This document shows, piece by piece, positions 1 to 10,252 of a stretch of DNA of 64,000 bases. Made by a program: the position numbers and the translations under genes. The DNA comes from Gemmatimonadales bacterium (GTDB lineage Bacteria; Gemmatimonadota; Gemmatimonadetes; Gemmatimonadales; GWC2-71-9). The notes under the pieces were generated by a model. The model was not told where the DNA came from. It ran no database searches and worked only from the letters and a program-made list of their open reading frames with translations. Positions within the stretch are counted from its first letter, which is position 1. Each line of letters opens with the position of its first letter. Location: contig JAHBVU010000001.1 in assembly GCA_019637315.1 (NCBI GenBank), forward strand, positions 124,001-188,000. The letters are read 5' to 3'.

Positions 1-1943
1 AAACGTACGACAACCCCACGGTGACAACCCGCACCGGTCTGCGGATGATGACACCAGCGTACGCTGCACCGGAGCAGTTCCGCGGCACGGGTGTTGGGCT
101 CTACACCGACATCTACTCGCTGGGCGTCGTGCTGTACGAGCTGCTGGCGGGGCGGCTTCCGTTCGATCTCACCGACAAGAACTCCGCTGAAGCGGCGGCC
201 CTGATCGCCGCGGGCGACGCAGCAAAGCCTTCGGCGGTGGCTCGGCTGCAACCTGACGGCGGTGATCGGATCGCCAGCCGGGGGGCGTGGGCCGACCTCG
301 ATGTGCTGTGCCTCAAGGCCATGCACCCCGACCCCGAACGCCGCTATCCCTCGGTCGAGGCGCTGATCCGTGACATCGATCATTTCCTCGACGGCGAACC
401 CCTCGAGGCGCGCCCCGACGCGATGGCGTACCGGCTGGCAAAGTTCGCGAGTCGGAACTTGCGGGCGGTGTCGATTGGCTTGGGCGCGCTGGTCGTCGTT
501 GCGGTGTTGGTGGCCTTCTATACCATACGGCTCGCCGCCGCACGGGATCGGGCCGTGGCGGAGGCCGCGCGGACCGAGCGCATTCAAGAGTTCACGATGC
601 GGCTGTTCGAGGGGGGTGACGAATCGGTCGGGCCCGCCGACAGCCTCCGGGTGGTGACCTTGCTCGACCGGGGTCTGCGGGACGCGCGAAGCCTCGAGGC
701 CGACGCTGACACGCAATCAGAACTGTATCTGACGTTAGGCAGCATCAGCCAGAAACTCGGCAAGCTCGATCGTGCCGATACGCTGCTGAATGCCGCGGTG
801 TCCAAGCGGCGGGTGCTCCATGGAGATGATCACCCGGATGTGGCCGCCGCGCTGATCGAGTTGAGCGCGCTCCAGGCCGCGAAGGCGGACTTTCCCGCCG
901 CGCTGGCCACGGCGCGCGAGGCGGTTGCCATCGCCGATCGAACCACGACGCCGAGGCACCCGGTTCGGGCACGGTCCCTCGCAGCGTTAGGCAAGGTGTT
1001 CGTGCTGACCGGCACCTACGACTCGGCGATTGTCACGCTCGATCGAGCGGCCAGTCTCATGGCGGGTGATTCGAGCCGCATGGTCTTCGTCAGCACGTTG
1101 AGTGAACTCGCCAACTCGCACTTTTACGCCGGTCACTACCCAGTGGCGGATGGACTGTACCGGCGCATTCTCGTGATGTCGAAGGCCCTCTACGGCGACC
1201 GCCACCCGCATATCGGCGACGACCTCATCAATCTCGGCGCGGTGCAGTTCGAACAGGGCAACGTCGTCGAGGCGGAACGGTACTACCGCGAAGCCCTCGG
1301 CATTTTCCGCGGCTTCTATGGCGTGGCAAACGCGGAAACGGCGTCTGCGGAAACGATGCTCAGCAGGGCACTGGTCAGTTTGGAGCGTTACGACGAAGCA
1401 ATCGTTCTGGTTCGGCAGGCGCTTGCGACCTACGAAACGATCTACGGCAAGGTGCATCCCCGGGTGGCGTCCGCCGTCAACGAGGTCGGTCGGATAGCCC
1501 TCCGGCAGAATCGGTACGATGAGGCCCGGGCGTCGTTCGAGCGGATGACGGCCATTTATCGAGAGGTCTATCACGACAGGCACTACCAGATCGGCGTCGC
1601 GATGTCGAATCTGGCCGGAGTCTATCAGGCCGAGAAGCAGTACGACGAGGCGATTCGGCTGATGCGCGAGGTGCTGAAGCGATATGCCGACGTGCTCGAG
1701 CCCGATCATCAACTCGTCGGCATTGCCGACATTCGGCTGGGCCGCATTCTGCTCGGTGCCGAACGCTATGCGGAGGCTGAACGGGCTTCGCTTGCCGGGT
1801 ACGAGATTCTGATGAAGCAGGCAGCGCCGCCGAAAGTCTGGCTCGACTACGCCAGGGCCGACCTGGCCGCCGATTACAAAGCGCTGGGCCGGCTGGACGA
1901 GGCCAAGCGCTTCGAGGCGGAGCTGACAGCGACTCCACGCTGA
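1..1943 (+). CDS. Serine/threonine protein kinase with C-terminal TPR domain (5'-truncated)
   Basis: Only the C-terminal 646 residues are in the window; the reading frame is open to the left edge. The visible part begins in the kinase activation loop, with a T-P-A-Y-A-A-P-E-Q stretch matching the APE motif, followed by [13 protein letters not shown] of subdomain IX. A single membrane helix lies about 160 residues in ([12 protein letters not shown] region). The remaining ~450 residues are repeated helical pairs with Y-x-x-A/E-x-x-x-x-x-x-A-L spacing, typical of TPRs. Hanks-type kinases with an external or periplasmic TPR sensor are common in Gemmatimonadota, Acidobacteriota and Planctomycetota. 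Substrate is unknown. Confidence 0.93.
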   Translation, partial: TYDNPTVTTRTGLRMMTPAYAAPEQFRGTGVGLYTDIYSLGVVLYELLAGRLPFDLTDKNSAEAAALIAAGDAAKPSAVARLQPDGGDRIASRGAWADLDVLCLKAMHPDPERRYPSVEALIRDIDHFLDGEPLEARPDAMAYRLAKFASRNLRAVSIGLGALVVVAVLVAFYTIRLAAARDRAVAEAARTERIQEFTMRLFEGGDESVGPADSLRVVTLLDRGLRDARSLEADADTQSELYLTLGSISQKLGKLDRADTLLNAAVSKRRVLHGDDHPDVAAALIELSALQAAKADFPAALATAREAVAIADRTTTPRHPVRARSLAALGKVFVLTGTYDSAIVTLDRAASLMAGDSSRMVFVSTLSELANSHFYAGHYPVADGLYRRILVMSKALYGDRHPHIGDDLINLGAVQFEQGNVVEAERYYREALGIFRGFYGVANAETASAETMLSRALVSLERYDEAIVLVRQALATYETIYGKVHPRVASAVNEVGRIALRQNRYDEARASFERMTAIYREVYHDRHYQIGVAMSNLAGVYQAEKQYDEAIRLMREVLKRYADVLEPDHQLVGIADIRLGRILLGAERYAEAERASLAGYEILMKQAAPPKVWLDYARADLAADYKALGRLDEAKRFEAELTATPR

Positions 1944-2034
1944 ACGACCATCCCCGGGTCGGAACCAGCCTGGTACGGCTCACTGGCGCACTCGTCACCA
2001 CCCTCATTCTGCCCGCGCGGGGCAAACGTGCTGG

Positions 2035-3903
2035 CTAGTTCGTGCCGGTGGCCGTAGCCTCGATCACTCGGGCGCCCTCCGCGCATGCCGACGTGTTCAC
2101 GTTCCCGCCGGTTGCCACGATCGTCCACGGTGCTGCGAGCGCCGCCCCAGGCGCCCAGGTGTCCGACCAACCCGCGAGCGCCGAGAAGTCGGGCATTGCG
2201 AGTACGACCGCGGTATTGCCGATCCATGCGCGGGTAGCAATCAGCTCGACGAATCGCGGCGTGCCCGTCGTCTGACGATACCGGAACAGTACGGGCGCGG
2301 TGTACTCGAGCGCCATCCCGAAGCTCACCTCGAGCCGCTTGTAGTTGCCGCCCAGCGACGCGACGGTCGGAGTCGTGAGCTCCGAGCCAAAGGTGATGGT
2401 CCGGGGCGCCAGGGCGTGAAACGACTCGGTCACTGTCCGGCTCATCGGTCCGAAGGCGGTGACGACCCGGAGCTGATGGTAGTCGTTGGGACGCTGCTGC
2501 GCAGCGGCCACGCCGAACATCGTCGTCGCCGGTGTGGCCGGCGCCTGGTTGATCATGCCACGGTCGCAGGTCGACCGCGCGAGATAGTACATCTCCTGGA
2601 GCAGGCCATGCCCCGCCGTGGCGCCGACAATGGTAAGTGGTGCGGTGGCCGGAGCTACCGCTTCGGCCACGCCGAAGTCGAGGGCAGGTATGGTTGCACC
2701 GTTTGCGAGGTTCTGGTCGCGCCGAACGATGATCCGGTCGGTAGCCGCCGGAAGCCCGGCAAAGCGGTACGCGACGAGATCGCGATCGCCGCTGGGCACG
2801 CCGGCGACCGTAAACGTTGGAAACAGAGCGGACGGCGCTCCGAAGGCGCCGCCCAGGTTGAGGAGCACCGCCTGCTGACCGGTGAGACCGGTCACCGAGC
2901 CGTTGATGATCTTGCTGTTGAGCGGCAACGGTGGGCAGGCCACGATCGGCGCGGCGGTCATCTCGGCGCGGGTCATGAACTGGATGTTGGTGGTGGTCGA
3001 CGATCCGGCACTCTGCCGCGCGACGTGAGCGAACGCAGCAAGCGGCGAGTAGACCGTGAATCGGAATACGCCCGCTGTGGCGGTCACCGGGGTCCACGGA
3101 CCGGTGCCGTCGCGATAGGCACCCCAGATCGCGTACGGGCTGCCGCAGTTGCTGAAATCGAAGACTGCGTTGCCGGTGCCCGTGACGGCGGTCACCGAGA
3201 CCTGAACCGAGGTGACCCTGTCCTGCAGTCCGGCGGCGGTGCCGCGAATCGTCAACGTGTAGGTGCCTGCTGCGAGGCCCGCAGCGGCGATCATCGTGAG
3301 CGTCGAGCTGGTCCCTGTGGTTGCGGCCGGATTGAACGATGTCGTTAAACCCACGGGTGCACCTTCGACAGTCAACACTACAGTCCCGGCAAACCCCGCA
3401 GTCCTGGGAATGTTGACGGTCACCCCGCCGTTGCCGCCTTGCGGTATCGAAAGCGGCGATCCGGTCACGGTCAACTCATAGGATGGAACAGGTGCTGCTG
3501 TGACCGTGAGGGAAAACGACCCAACCGCATCGGTGACGCCGCTGCCTCGGGCTCGGAGCGTCAGGTTCGTCAGGCCAGGCGCGGCCGCCATCGACGCGGT
3601 GAAGGTGACCGTGATCGTTGTGGCGGCACCGGCAGTCGACTCGTTTGACTGGGTCGCCGTTACCCCGGCAGGAAGTCCTTCCACGGCCAGGGTTACCGCG
3701 CCGGTGAAGCTGCCCGCCCTGGTGATGAGCACCGTGATCGGAAAGCTTGCCCCCTGCTGAATCGTTGTGTTCCCCACATTGACCGCCATCGAGATGACTC
3801 CCGGCGACGGCGGTGGAGGAGGTGGCGGTGGAGAGGACGGCGGCGTGGCCCCTCCGCAGCCGACGGCGACCGCGAGGAACCCCAGGGAGATCAGCTTCTG
3901 CAT
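2035..3903 (-). CDS. Secreted lipoprotein with tandem Ig-like domains
   Basis: The 622-aa protein starts at the ATG at 3903, chosen because GGAGG lies 5-10 bases upstream and because the resulting N-terminus is a lipoprotein signal (MQKLISLGFLAVAVGC, lipobox A-V-G-C). A proline-rich linker follows (eight prolines, encoded by a GGC/GGT/GGA-rich run at about 3809-3835). Next come at least two ~90-residue beta-sandwich repeats containing I-T-V-x-I-T-R and V-E-G-L-P-A-G-V / V-E-G-A-P-V-G-L motifs, as in bacterial Ig-like domains. The C-terminal ~350 residues are not recognised. It is probably lipid-anchored at the outer membrane and surface exposed. The gene is convergent with the kinase gene. 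Function unknown. Confidence 0.85.
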   Translation of the reverse strand: MQKLISLGFLAVAVGCGGATPPSSPPPPPPPPSPGVISMAVNVGNTTIQQGASFPITVLITRAGSFTGAVTLAVEGLPAGVTATQSNESTAGAATTITVTFTASMAAAPGLTNLTLRARGSGVTDAVGSFSLTVTAAPVPSYELTVTGSPLSIPQGGNGGVTVNIPRTAGFAGTVVLTVEGAPVGLTTSFNPAATTGTSSTLTMIAAAGLAAGTYTLTIRGTAAGLQDRVTSVQVSVTAVTGTGNAVFDFSNCGSPYAIWGAYRDGTGPWTPVTATAGVFRFTVYSPLAAFAHVARQSAGSSTTTNIQFMTRAEMTAAPIVACPPLPLNSKIINGSVTGLTGQQAVLLNLGGAFGAPSALFPTFTVAGVPSGDRDLVAYRFAGLPAATDRIIVRRDQNLANGATIPALDFGVAEAVAPATAPLTIVGATAGHGLLQEMYYLARSTCDRGMINQAPATPATTMFGVAAAQQRPNDYHQLRVVTAFGPMSRTVTESFHALAPRTITFGSELTTPTVASLGGNYKRLEVSFGMALEYTAPVLFRYRQTTGTPRFVELIATRAWIGNTAVVLAMPDFSALAGWSDTWAPGAALAAPWTIVATGGNVNTSACAEGARVIEATATGTN

Positions 3904-4021
3904 AACGCCTCCGGCCATTCCGCCGACAATGGTGACCCCGACTCGAGTTCGGGCACCTACCATTGCGTCGCGAGGTCGGAAAAGCAGTCACAGCCCGCCT
4001 CTGGGCTTCGAGGCGGAAAGG

Positions 4022-4504
4022 TCAGCGACGCCAGCCCGCGGCGATGTCGACCCAACCCGATGCCTGGCTCAGGCGCTCGAGGTCGGCCAGCGTCAGACCG
4101 ATGGCCGAGTTGGGGCTACCGGCGGCAGGATAGACGACATCGAAGCGGCGGAGCGACTCGTCGAGGAACACCCGGGTGCCTGGCGGATTGGCAAAGGGGC
4201 AGACGCCTCCAACGGGGTGGCCGGTCAGCGGCTCGACCTGCTCGGGGGACAACATGCGCGGCTTGGCCCCAAAGCGGCGCTTGAATGAGCCGTTATGCAG
4301 CTTGGCATCGCCGGCGGTGACGATCAGCAGGGCTTTGGCGGGATCATCCGGGTCGCTCACGGCCAGCGTCTTGGCGATTCGTTCGGGTTCCGTGCCGACC
4401 TCGGCCGCAGCCAGCGCGACGGTGGCACTCGAGGCGGAGAACTCGAGGATGTCATCCGCGCGTCCGAAGGGACGCAGGTACTCGCGGACGTCGTCGACGG
4501 TCAC
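4022..4504 (-). CDS. ybaK: YbaK/EbsC-family aminoacyl-tRNA deacylase
   Basis: A 160-aa protein with the full YbaK/ProX editing-domain layout: S[10 protein letters not shown] near residue 25, I-A-K-T-L-A-V (the conserved Lys of the family), and [10 protein letters not shown] followed by V-F-L-D-E-S-L. These proteins hydrolyse mischarged aminoacyl-tRNA, typically Cys-tRNA(Pro) or Ala-tRNA(Pro). The exact substrate class cannot be decided from sequence alone. It starts with GTG and overlaps the ftsH stop by four bases (GTGA), so its translation is probably coupled to ftsH. Confidence 0.9.
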   Translation of the reverse strand: MTVDDVREYLRPFGRADDILEFSASSATVALAAAEVGTEPERIAKTLAVSDPDDPAKALLIVTAGDAKLHNGSFKRRFGAKPRMLSPEQVEPLTGHPVGGVCPFANPPGTRVFLDESLRRFDVVYPAAGSPNSAIGLTLADLERLSQASGWVDIAAGWRR

Positions 4505-6519
4505 GGCGTCTCGCTCCGGTTCAGCTTGATGCTCTCGAGCGGAGCGGCGGCCGGAAGACCCGTCACCTCGAGGATCTCTTTCTCACCCAACGTTTCCCGT
4601 TCGAGCAGGGCGCCGACCAGCGCATCCAGCGGTTGGCGGTGGATGCGGATCAGGCGGCGAGCCTCCTGGTAGCTTTCCGAAATTATCCGGAGCACTTCGG
4701 CGTCGACGATCTTTGCCGTCTCTTCGCTGAACGTCTTCGAGGTGCCCATCGCATTGCCGCCGAGGAACGGGTTCTGCCGATCGGAGAGTTGGACCATGCC
4801 GAGTCGGTCGCTCATGCCCCAGCGGGTGACCATCGAGCGCGCCAGATTGGTCGCCTGTTCGATGTCGTTCTCCGCTCCGGTCGTTTTGGTGCCGTAGACT
4901 TCTTCTTCCGCGGCGCGACCACCCAGGATCCCGACAATGCGTGCCCGAAGATACGCCTCCGGGTAGTTGTAGCGATCGGCGTCGGGACGCTGATAGGTTA
5001 CGCCGAGTGCCTGGCCGCGGGGCACGATGCTGACGCGATGCACCGGATCGGCGCCCGGCACCACGAGACCGAGAATGGCGTGGCCACCCTCGTGATAGGC
5101 AATCCGTTCGCGATCCTGGTAGCTCAGCAGCAGCGGCCGTTCCGGACCCAGAATGATCTTCTCGAGCGCATCCATGAAGTCGACCTGGGTGACTTGCTGC
5201 CGATTGCGTCGTGCAGCGAGCAGTGCGGCTTCGTTGACGAGATTGCGCAGGTCTGCCCCCGAGAGGCCAGGCGTTGCGGCAGCGATCTCGGTCAGGCTCG
5301 CATCCGGAGCGAGCGGTACGGCGCGGGTATGGACTCTCAGGATGGCCTCGCGCCCCGCTTTGTCAGGCAGATTGACGACCACGCGTCGATCGAAACGGCC
5401 GGGGCGGAGCAGGGCCTTGTCGAGCACATCGGGCTGGTTGGTCGCCGCAAGCACGATGATGCCCTGCCGGCTCGAGAAGCCGTCCATCTCCGTCAGGATC
5501 TGGTTGAGGGTCTGCTCCTGTTCGCTCGACCCGCCGATGGCCACCTGTCCGCGGGCCCGACCGATCGAATCGAGTTCGTCGATGAAGATGATGGCCGGCG
5601 CGTGCTCACGAGCCTGCTTGAACAAGTCGCGCACCCGCGCCGCCCCGACACCGACGATCATCTCGACGAACTCCGAGCCGCTCATCGAAAAGAACGGCAC
5701 GCCGGCCTCTCCCGCGACCGCCTTGGCGAGCAGGGTCTTGCCGGTACCGGGAGCACCTACCAGCAACACGCCTTTCGGAGCAGCGCCGCCGAGCCGGGTG
5801 TACTTGCCCGGATCCTTGAGGAAGTCGACGATCTCGACAAGTTCGTTCTCGGCTTCGTCGATCCCGGCCACGTCTTCAAAGGTGACCCGTCCCTCCGCCT
5901 GCTGGTCGAAGCGGCGAGCCCCGGCTTTGCCCAGACCGCCCAGCATCCCGGCCCCCATGCCGCCCCCCTGTCGGGCGGCACGACGAAAGAGCCAGACGTA
6001 GAACCCGATCAGCACGGCGGCCGGTCCCAGCCCGAACAACAACGTCATCCATGGGCTGCCCTCGCGAATCGGCTCGGCGCTGATCTCGACCCCGTGGTCG
6101 ATCAGCAGTGCCTCGAGCCCTGGATCGACGAAAGCGGGCAGCGTGGTCGCAAAGGTGGTGACAGGTTCCGGCTCGATGCCGGCCACGGTGTCGGGTTGGG
6201 CCGGATACATCACCGGCGCGATGAACTTGCCGGTCAGACTCTCGCCCCGACTGTAGATCCGCTCGACGTTCTGCTTGACGACCTCCTGCTTGAAGAGTGT
6301 ATAGGGGACCTTGGTCGAAGGTTCCGTCCCCGGGAACAGAAAGCGGACCAGCAGGAAATTCGCGGCCAGAATGGCCATGAAGATCAGCCACGCGTTGCGC
6401 GGCGGCATTGGGCCGGCGCCGCCCGGTTTCCCGCCATTGGGCTGTCGGGACTGGGGTGATCCCTGTCCCGGGCCCTCGTTGCGACGGGTGCGGTCGGGTG
6501 ACTGCTGTGGATCGGCCAT
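4501..6519 (-). CDS. ftsH: ATP-dependent zinc metalloprotease FtsH
   Basis: The 672-aa protein has the standard FtsH order. A Gln/Pro/Gly-rich cytosolic N-terminus is followed by a membrane helix at about 42-62, a short periplasmic domain and a second helix at about 156-179. Next are an AAA+ module with Walker A G-A-P-G-T-G-K-T at about 255, Walker B I-I-F-I-D-E-L-D and the second region of homology, and then a peptidase domain with the zinc motif H-E-G-G-H at about 477. The family degrades misassembled membrane proteins and some regulators at the inner membrane. The ATG at 6519 is preferred over an upstream in-frame TTG at 6546 because GAGGA precedes it by nine bases. It is divergent from the PadR gene at 6665. 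Confidence 0.97.
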   Translation of the reverse strand: MADPQQSPDRTRRNEGPGQGSPQSRQPNGGKPGGAGPMPPRNAWLIFMAILAANFLLVRFLFPGTEPSTKVPYTLFKQEVVKQNVERIYSRGESLTGKFIAPVMYPAQPDTVAGIEPEPVTTFATTLPAFVDPGLEALLIDHGVEISAEPIREGSPWMTLLFGLGPAAVLIGFYVWLFRRAARQGGGMGAGMLGGLGKAGARRFDQQAEGRVTFEDVAGIDEAENELVEIVDFLKDPGKYTRLGGAAPKGVLLVGAPGTGKTLLAKAVAGEAGVPFFSMSGSEFVEMIVGVGAARVRDLFKQAREHAPAIIFIDELDSIGRARGQVAIGGSSEQEQTLNQILTEMDGFSSRQGIIVLAATNQPDVLDKALLRPGRFDRRVVVNLPDKAGREAILRVHTRAVPLAPDASLTEIAAATPGLSGADLRNLVNEAALLAARRNRQQVTQVDFMDALEKIILGPERPLLLSYQDRERIAYHEGGHAILGLVVPGADPVHRVSIVPRGQALGVTYQRPDADRYNYPEAYLRARIVGILGGRAAEEEVYGTKTTGAENDIEQATNLARSMVTRWGMSDRLGMVQLSDRQNPFLGGNAMGTSKTFSEETAKIVDAEVLRIISESYQEARRLIRIHRQPLDALVGALLERETLGEKEILEVTGLPAAAPLESIKLNRSETP

Positions 6520-6618
6520 GGCCAGGGTCCTCGAGAAGGCAAACAATGGAGCAGGTTAATCCGAGCTACCGGCTCTGTCGACTCCGGGCCGGCGTCGGGT
6601 CCCACTCCCCTTGAAACT

Positions 6619-6645
6619 CTAGGGAACTGCTGTACGTTTCCCTAG
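6619..6645. promoter_or_regulatory. Inverted repeat, probable PadR operator overlapping promoter 1
   Basis: CTAGGGAA (6619-6626) and TTCCCTAG (6638-6645) form a perfect 8-bp inverted repeat with an 11-base spacer, 19 bases before the PadR start. A candidate -35 (TTGAAA, 6611-6616) lies just upstream, and a weak -10-like TACGTT (6633-6638) falls inside the repeat. A further CATAGGGAG at 6651-6659 carries a partial half-site and also supplies the ribosome-binding site. Autorepression through a palindrome over the promoter is the usual PadR mode; binding here is inferred. Confidence 0.6.
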
Positions 6646-6664
6646 AATACCATAGGGAGCATCG

Positions 6665-7018
6665 ATGGCCGAGTCGTCCGTGGAACTGCTGCGGGGAAGC
6701 CTGGATCTGCTGATCCTTCGGTCGCTGGTCCAGCGACCGCTGCATGGCTACGCAGTCATGCGCTGGATCGAGGAGGCGACTGAAGGCACCTTGTCGATCG
6801 AAGAGGGGTCGCTCTACCCGGCGCTTTATCGTCTCGTCGACCGGGGCTGGATCGACTCGGATTGGGGGCTGTCGGAAAACAATCGTCGAGCCCGCTACTA
6901 CAACCTGACCCCGAAGGGGCGGGCCAGGCTCAAGGTGGAGGTGCGCGACTTTACCCGGTTTGCCGATGCGATGTTCCGGGCGATTGCCGTCGCGCCTGCA
7001 CCGAAGGAGTCGACATGA
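6665..7018 (+). CDS. PadR-family transcriptional regulator 1
   Basis: A 117-aa winged-helix protein of PadR subfamily 2 size. The N-terminus has L-L-R-G-S-L-D-L-L-I-L-R-S-L, the family opening. The wing region has E-E-G-S-L-Y-P-A-L-Y-R-L followed by W-x-x-S-E-N-N-R-R-A-R-Y-Y-x-L-T-P-K-G. It starts at ATG 6665 with GGGAG upstream, and its TGA overlaps the ATG of the permease gene by four bases (ATGA at 7015-7018). PadR genes fused in operons to this permease class are the rule in Acidobacteriota and Gemmatimonadota. It probably represses its own operon through the repeat at 6619-6645; the ligand is unknown. Confidence 0.95.
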   Translation: MAESSVELLRGSLDLLILRSLVQRPLHGYAVMRWIEEATEGTLSIEEGSLYPALYRLVDRGWIDSDWGLSENNRRARYYNLTPKGRARLKVEVRDFTRFADAMFRAIAVAPAPKEST

Positions 7019-9717
7019 AAGCGGATCCGTGGTGGCGCCGCTACTGGCGCTCGTTGGGCTTCGGGCCGGAGGTCGCCGAGGAGCTGGACTTTCATGTCGA
7101 GATGCTGACCCGCGAACTGGTCGCGAAAGGCCTGGCGCCCGAAGCGGCTCGCGCCGAAGCGGTCCGGCGGTTCGGAGACCGCACCCAGGTGCAAGCGCAG
7201 CTGGAGACGATCGAGCGGCGTCGGGGCCGACGCTTGCGGCTCCTGGTCCGCCTCGAGGAGTGGTGGGCAGATGTCCGGTACGCCGCTCGTGGCTTGATCA
7301 AGCGGCCTGGGTACACAGTGGCAGCCGTGCTCTCGCTCGGCTTGGGCATCGGGACCGCAACGGTGGTCTTCGCGATCGTCGACGCGTGGATGCTGCGCCC
7401 CTTGCCGGTCGATCGCCCCGATCGGCTGGTCATGGTCGGTGCGACCTACCCGGCAGTCGGCGGTATTGTGATTCCCAACGTGTCGCTCCGCACCATGGGC
7501 GAGCTTCGAGAACGCCGCGACCTGTTCGAAGAAGTCGCCGCCTGGCGACTTCAAGTGCTATCGGTACGTCCAGAAGGCGCGGAGCGCGGTGCGATTGGTT
7601 TCCTGCTGAGCGCAACGGGCAACTACTTCGACATGCTGGGCGTCAAAGCCTCGCTGGGCAGGCTGTTCTCCGAGGCGGATGCACAGGAGCGGTCGCCGGT
7701 GCTCGTCCTCGACCACGAGTACTGGCGGCAACGACTCGGCGCTGATCCTGCGATCGTCGGCAAGGCCGTTCTGCTGGGTGGCAAGCCATTCACGGTGATT
7801 GGCGTCACCGAGCCCCGATTTCGCGGGACCGAACATCTGCTCGCGGTCCAGGGCTATGTGACCACCGGCAGCGAGGCCATCCTCGACCCTTCGATGGCCG
7901 CGATCGATACGGACCCGGCCATGGGATACTTTCAGGTCATTGCGCGTCAGCACCCGGACCTTGCGCTCGCCTCGCTCCGTGCCAGTCTGGCGACGATAGG
8001 TACGCAACTCGTGGCCTCATATCCCGCCTTGCCATCCGGGTACCAACTCCACGTGTTTCCCGAGCGGGAGGCGCGGCCGAACATCAGCGCGGCAGGTCGG
8101 ACCACACCCGCTGGCGTGGCGTTGCTGGCCCTTGCCGGGCTGATCCTGGCGACGGCGGCGGTCAATGTGACGAACTTGATCCTGACGCGGGCCAGCAGCC
8201 GTCAGGAGGAAGTGGCGGTGCGGTTGGCGCTGGGGGCTTCCCGGTGGCGCGTGGCCAGGCAGCTGCTGACCGAAAGCGTGCTGCTTGGGCTCGCAGGCTT
8301 CGCGGCGGCATGGGGCCTTGCCGGGCTTGCGATCGATGCCATCGGGCGGCTGGCCCTGGCGTCGACGGTTCCGCTCCGACTCACTTTTGCAATCGACGGT
8401 CGTGTCGTTCTGGCCAGCGCGGTGGTGGCATTGGGCGCCGGCCTGTTGAGCGGCATCGGGCCGGCTGTCGTGGCATCGAAAGGGGTCCACCACACGCTGC
8501 GACGGGCGGGCCGGACCGGCCTGGGTGGTCTCGGCGGCAGGTTCCGTGCGGCGCTCGTCGTCGCGCAGGTATCGGCATCGTTCGTCGTGCTGGTGGCGGC
8601 TGGGCTGTTCATCGAAAGCGTTCGGCGAGTTGCGGCGGTGCCGCTTGGGATGCAGCCGACGCGCGTCGTGACCGCAGGGTTCCAGGCGGTGCAGGGCCGC
8701 TTCACGACGGCGACTGCTCCGGCAGCCTTCGAGCGCATGGCCGCCATTCTACGAGAAACGCCCGGTATCGATGCGGTGGCGCTCGCTACCAGCGTACCGT
8801 TGACGACGACCGGCGCCGACATCGTGGACGTGTACCTCGCCGAGCCGTCGCCCGAAGCTGATGCCAAAGGCGCGGTAGCCGCGATGAGGGCCGGGGTGGA
8901 TCCAGCCTATTTCGAGGTGATCGGAACGCCGATCACCAAGGGCCGTGCCTTCACGCCGCGGGACGACAGTCTGGCCCCGCGCGTCGTGATCGTCAATGAA
9001 GAGGCCGCCCGCCGCTGGTGGCCCGGGGCCGACCCGATTGGACGCCAGATTCGGTTCAGTCCGGATAGTCCTCCGGTCGAGGTGGTCGGCGTGATCCCGA
9101 CTGGCCGCTATCTCGTGATTACCGAGGCGCCGCGCCCGTTCCTGCTGGTGCCGCTCGCGCAGCGACCGTTCACCTTCGGCGTCGTGCTGGTCAAGAGCCG
9201 CCTGGCCCCCGCCGCAGCGGAGGACGCGCTCCGCAACGCGGCCGCAGCGGTCGATCCCGACCTGGCCCCGTACGCCGTGGCAACGATGGAGAACACCATC
9301 AAGAACGGGGTCAATGGCCTCCTCCCCTTGCGATTCGGTTCCATGATGACCGTGGCAATCGGTGTCCTGGGGCTGGTGCTGACCATCGTTGGTCTCTACG
9401 GCGTCCTGGCCTATTCCGTCAGCCAGGAAACGCGGGAGATCGGCGTTCGCATGGCACTTGGGGCGGATCGCGGCGCGATTATCAGGCGCGTGCTGAAGCG
9501 GGGAGCACGGTTGTTGGGTATTGGCGTGATGCTCGGCGCGGGAGTTGCCTTGCTGGGCACTCGGTTGCTGGCCAACCTGCTCGCGGGCGTCCGCACCGAC
9601 GATGTCGGCATCTACCTGCTGGTCAGCATTCTGCTGGTAGCAGTCGGCGCGGTGGCAACGTATCTGCCGGCCCGCCGCGCCGCGCGCCTGGATCCGGTCA
9701 AGGCCCTGCGACAGTAG
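7015..9717 (+). CDS. ADOP-type MacB/FtsX-like ABC permease 1
   Basis: A 900-aa protein. Residues 1-90 form the cytosolic prefix seen in PadR-linked permeases (E-E-L-D-F-H-V-E-M-L-T-R-E-L, then A-E-A-V-R-R-F-G-D). A first membrane helix is at about 101-125, followed by a periplasmic MacB-like domain, an FtsX block (A-S-S-R-Q-E-E-V-A-V-R-L-A-L-G-A-S-R), a second periplasmic domain and a second FtsX block (Q-E-T-R-E-I-G-V-R-M-A-L-G-A). The duplicated architecture is that of ADOP permeases, which normally work with a separate MacB-like ATPase. None is encoded here, so the partner lies elsewhere. The start at 7015 is chosen because the longer frame (from 6862) only reads through PadR out of frame. 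Substrate unknown. Confidence 0.93.
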   Translation: MKADPWWRRYWRSLGFGPEVAEELDFHVEMLTRELVAKGLAPEAARAEAVRRFGDRTQVQAQLETIERRRGRRLRLLVRLEEWWADVRYAARGLIKRPGYTVAAVLSLGLGIGTATVVFAIVDAWMLRPLPVDRPDRLVMVGATYPAVGGIVIPNVSLRTMGELRERRDLFEEVAAWRLQVLSVRPEGAERGAIGFLLSATGNYFDMLGVKASLGRLFSEADAQERSPVLVLDHEYWRQRLGADPAIVGKAVLLGGKPFTVIGVTEPRFRGTEHLLAVQGYVTTGSEAILDPSMAAIDTDPAMGYFQVIARQHPDLALASLRASLATIGTQLVASYPALPSGYQLHVFPEREARPNISAAGRTTPAGVALLALAGLILATAAVNVTNLILTRASSRQEEVAVRLALGASRWRVARQLLTESVLLGLAGFAAAWGLAGLAIDAIGRLALASTVPLRLTFAIDGRVVLASAVVALGAGLLSGIGPAVVASKGVHHTLRRAGRTGLGGLGGRFRAALVVAQVSASFVVLVAAGLFIESVRRVAAVPLGMQPTRVVTAGFQAVQGRFTTATAPAAFERMAAILRETPGIDAVALATSVPLTTTGADIVDVYLAEPSPEADAKGAVAAMRAGVDPAYFEVIGTPITKGRAFTPRDDSLAPRVVIVNEEAARRWWPGADPIGRQIRFSPDSPPVEVVGVIPTGRYLVITEAPRPFLLVPLAQRPFTFGVVLVKSRLAPAAAEDALRNAAAAVDPDLAPYAVATMENTIKNGVNGLLPLRFGSMMTVAIGVLGLVLTIVGLYGVLAYSVSQETREIGVRMALGADRGAIIRRVLKRGARLLGIGVMLGAGVALLGTRLLANLLAGVRTDDVGIYLLVSILLVAVGAVATYLPARRAARLDPVKALRQ

Positions 9718-9747
9718 GCCGATCGGCTCAGCGATCGGCCTTCATTT
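9716..9747 (+). terminator. Rho-independent terminator after permease 1
   Basis: AGGCCGATCG (9716-9725) pairs perfectly with CGATCGGCCT (9732-9741) around a six-base loop and is followed by TCATTT. The stem includes the end of the permease stop codon and overlaps the end of the convergent gene at 9728, so it may act in both directions. Confidence 0.75.
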
Positions 9748-10171
9748 CCCAGAGGACGTTGACGATGACCCAGCGGCCGTTCCATCGCGCGAGGTGCATG
9801 TAGTCGATCCACCCTGACATGGTGGCTCGGACGCTGGCCACGCCGCGAAAGATGTCGAGGATCACGATATCGCGTTGCTGTTCTGCAGCGGGGGTGTTCT
9901 TGCCCCCTCCCCGACCCGTCGCCTCGACCAGGGTCGGGGTACCCATGTGATTGAGCTGGCTCTTGCCATCCCGGTTGACCACGATGCGCTTGGCCAGGTC
10001 GGGATGGAGCGCGCGCTCCATTCTGGCGGCATCCCCACTGTACCAACCCTCGACGTAGTTGGACGCCGCCTCGCGAATACCGGCAGTGTCTGCCGCCGTC
10101 TGTGCGGCGCCCGGCCCGGCAACCAGCAGTGCCGCGCAGGAGAGAAGTGCGGCTCTCGACCCCATCCTCAT
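9728..10171 (-). CDS. Exported lumazine-binding-like / NTF2-fold protein
   Basis: A 147-aa protein starting at ATG 10171 (GGGAG nine bases upstream), which gives a signal peptide of about 25 residues ending G-A-A-Q. The mature part contains A-A-S-N-Y-V-E-G-W-Y-S-G-D-A-A-R-M-E-R-A-L-H-P-D-L and ends W-x-x-x-W-V-I-V-N-V-L-W-E, the pattern of the putative lumazine-binding (Lumazine_bd_2) branch of the NTF2-like superfamily. These are periplasmic or secreted proteins with no established reaction. Its 3' end is convergent with, and nearly touches, the permease gene. Confidence 0.8.
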   Translation of the reverse strand: MRMGSRAALLSCAALLVAGPGAAQTAADTAGIREAASNYVEGWYSGDAARMERALHPDLAKRIVVNRDGKSQLNHMGTPTLVEATGRGGGKNTPAAEQQRDIVILDIFRGVASVRATMSGWIDYMHLARWNGRWVIVNVLWEMKADR

Positions 10172-10252
10172 GGCGAATCTCCCGATCAGGGTTTTGCGGG
10201 TCGGATCCCGTGGCAACTTGCGGAACCGGCCGGTCTTCCGAGGTGAATGTCA

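Noticed and set aside
3809-3835. Short GGC/GGT/GGA tandem repeat
   Set aside because: It encodes the polyproline linker of the lipoprotein, a normal feature rather than a microsatellite of interest.
4633-6459. 608-aa plus-strand open frame opposite ftsH
   Set aside because: Antisense shadow of FtsH codons; no recognisable motif.
6862-7014. Possible PadR-permease fusion protein (longer permease frame)
   Set aside because: These codons are PadR read out of frame; the ATGA overlap at 7015 gives the natural permease start.
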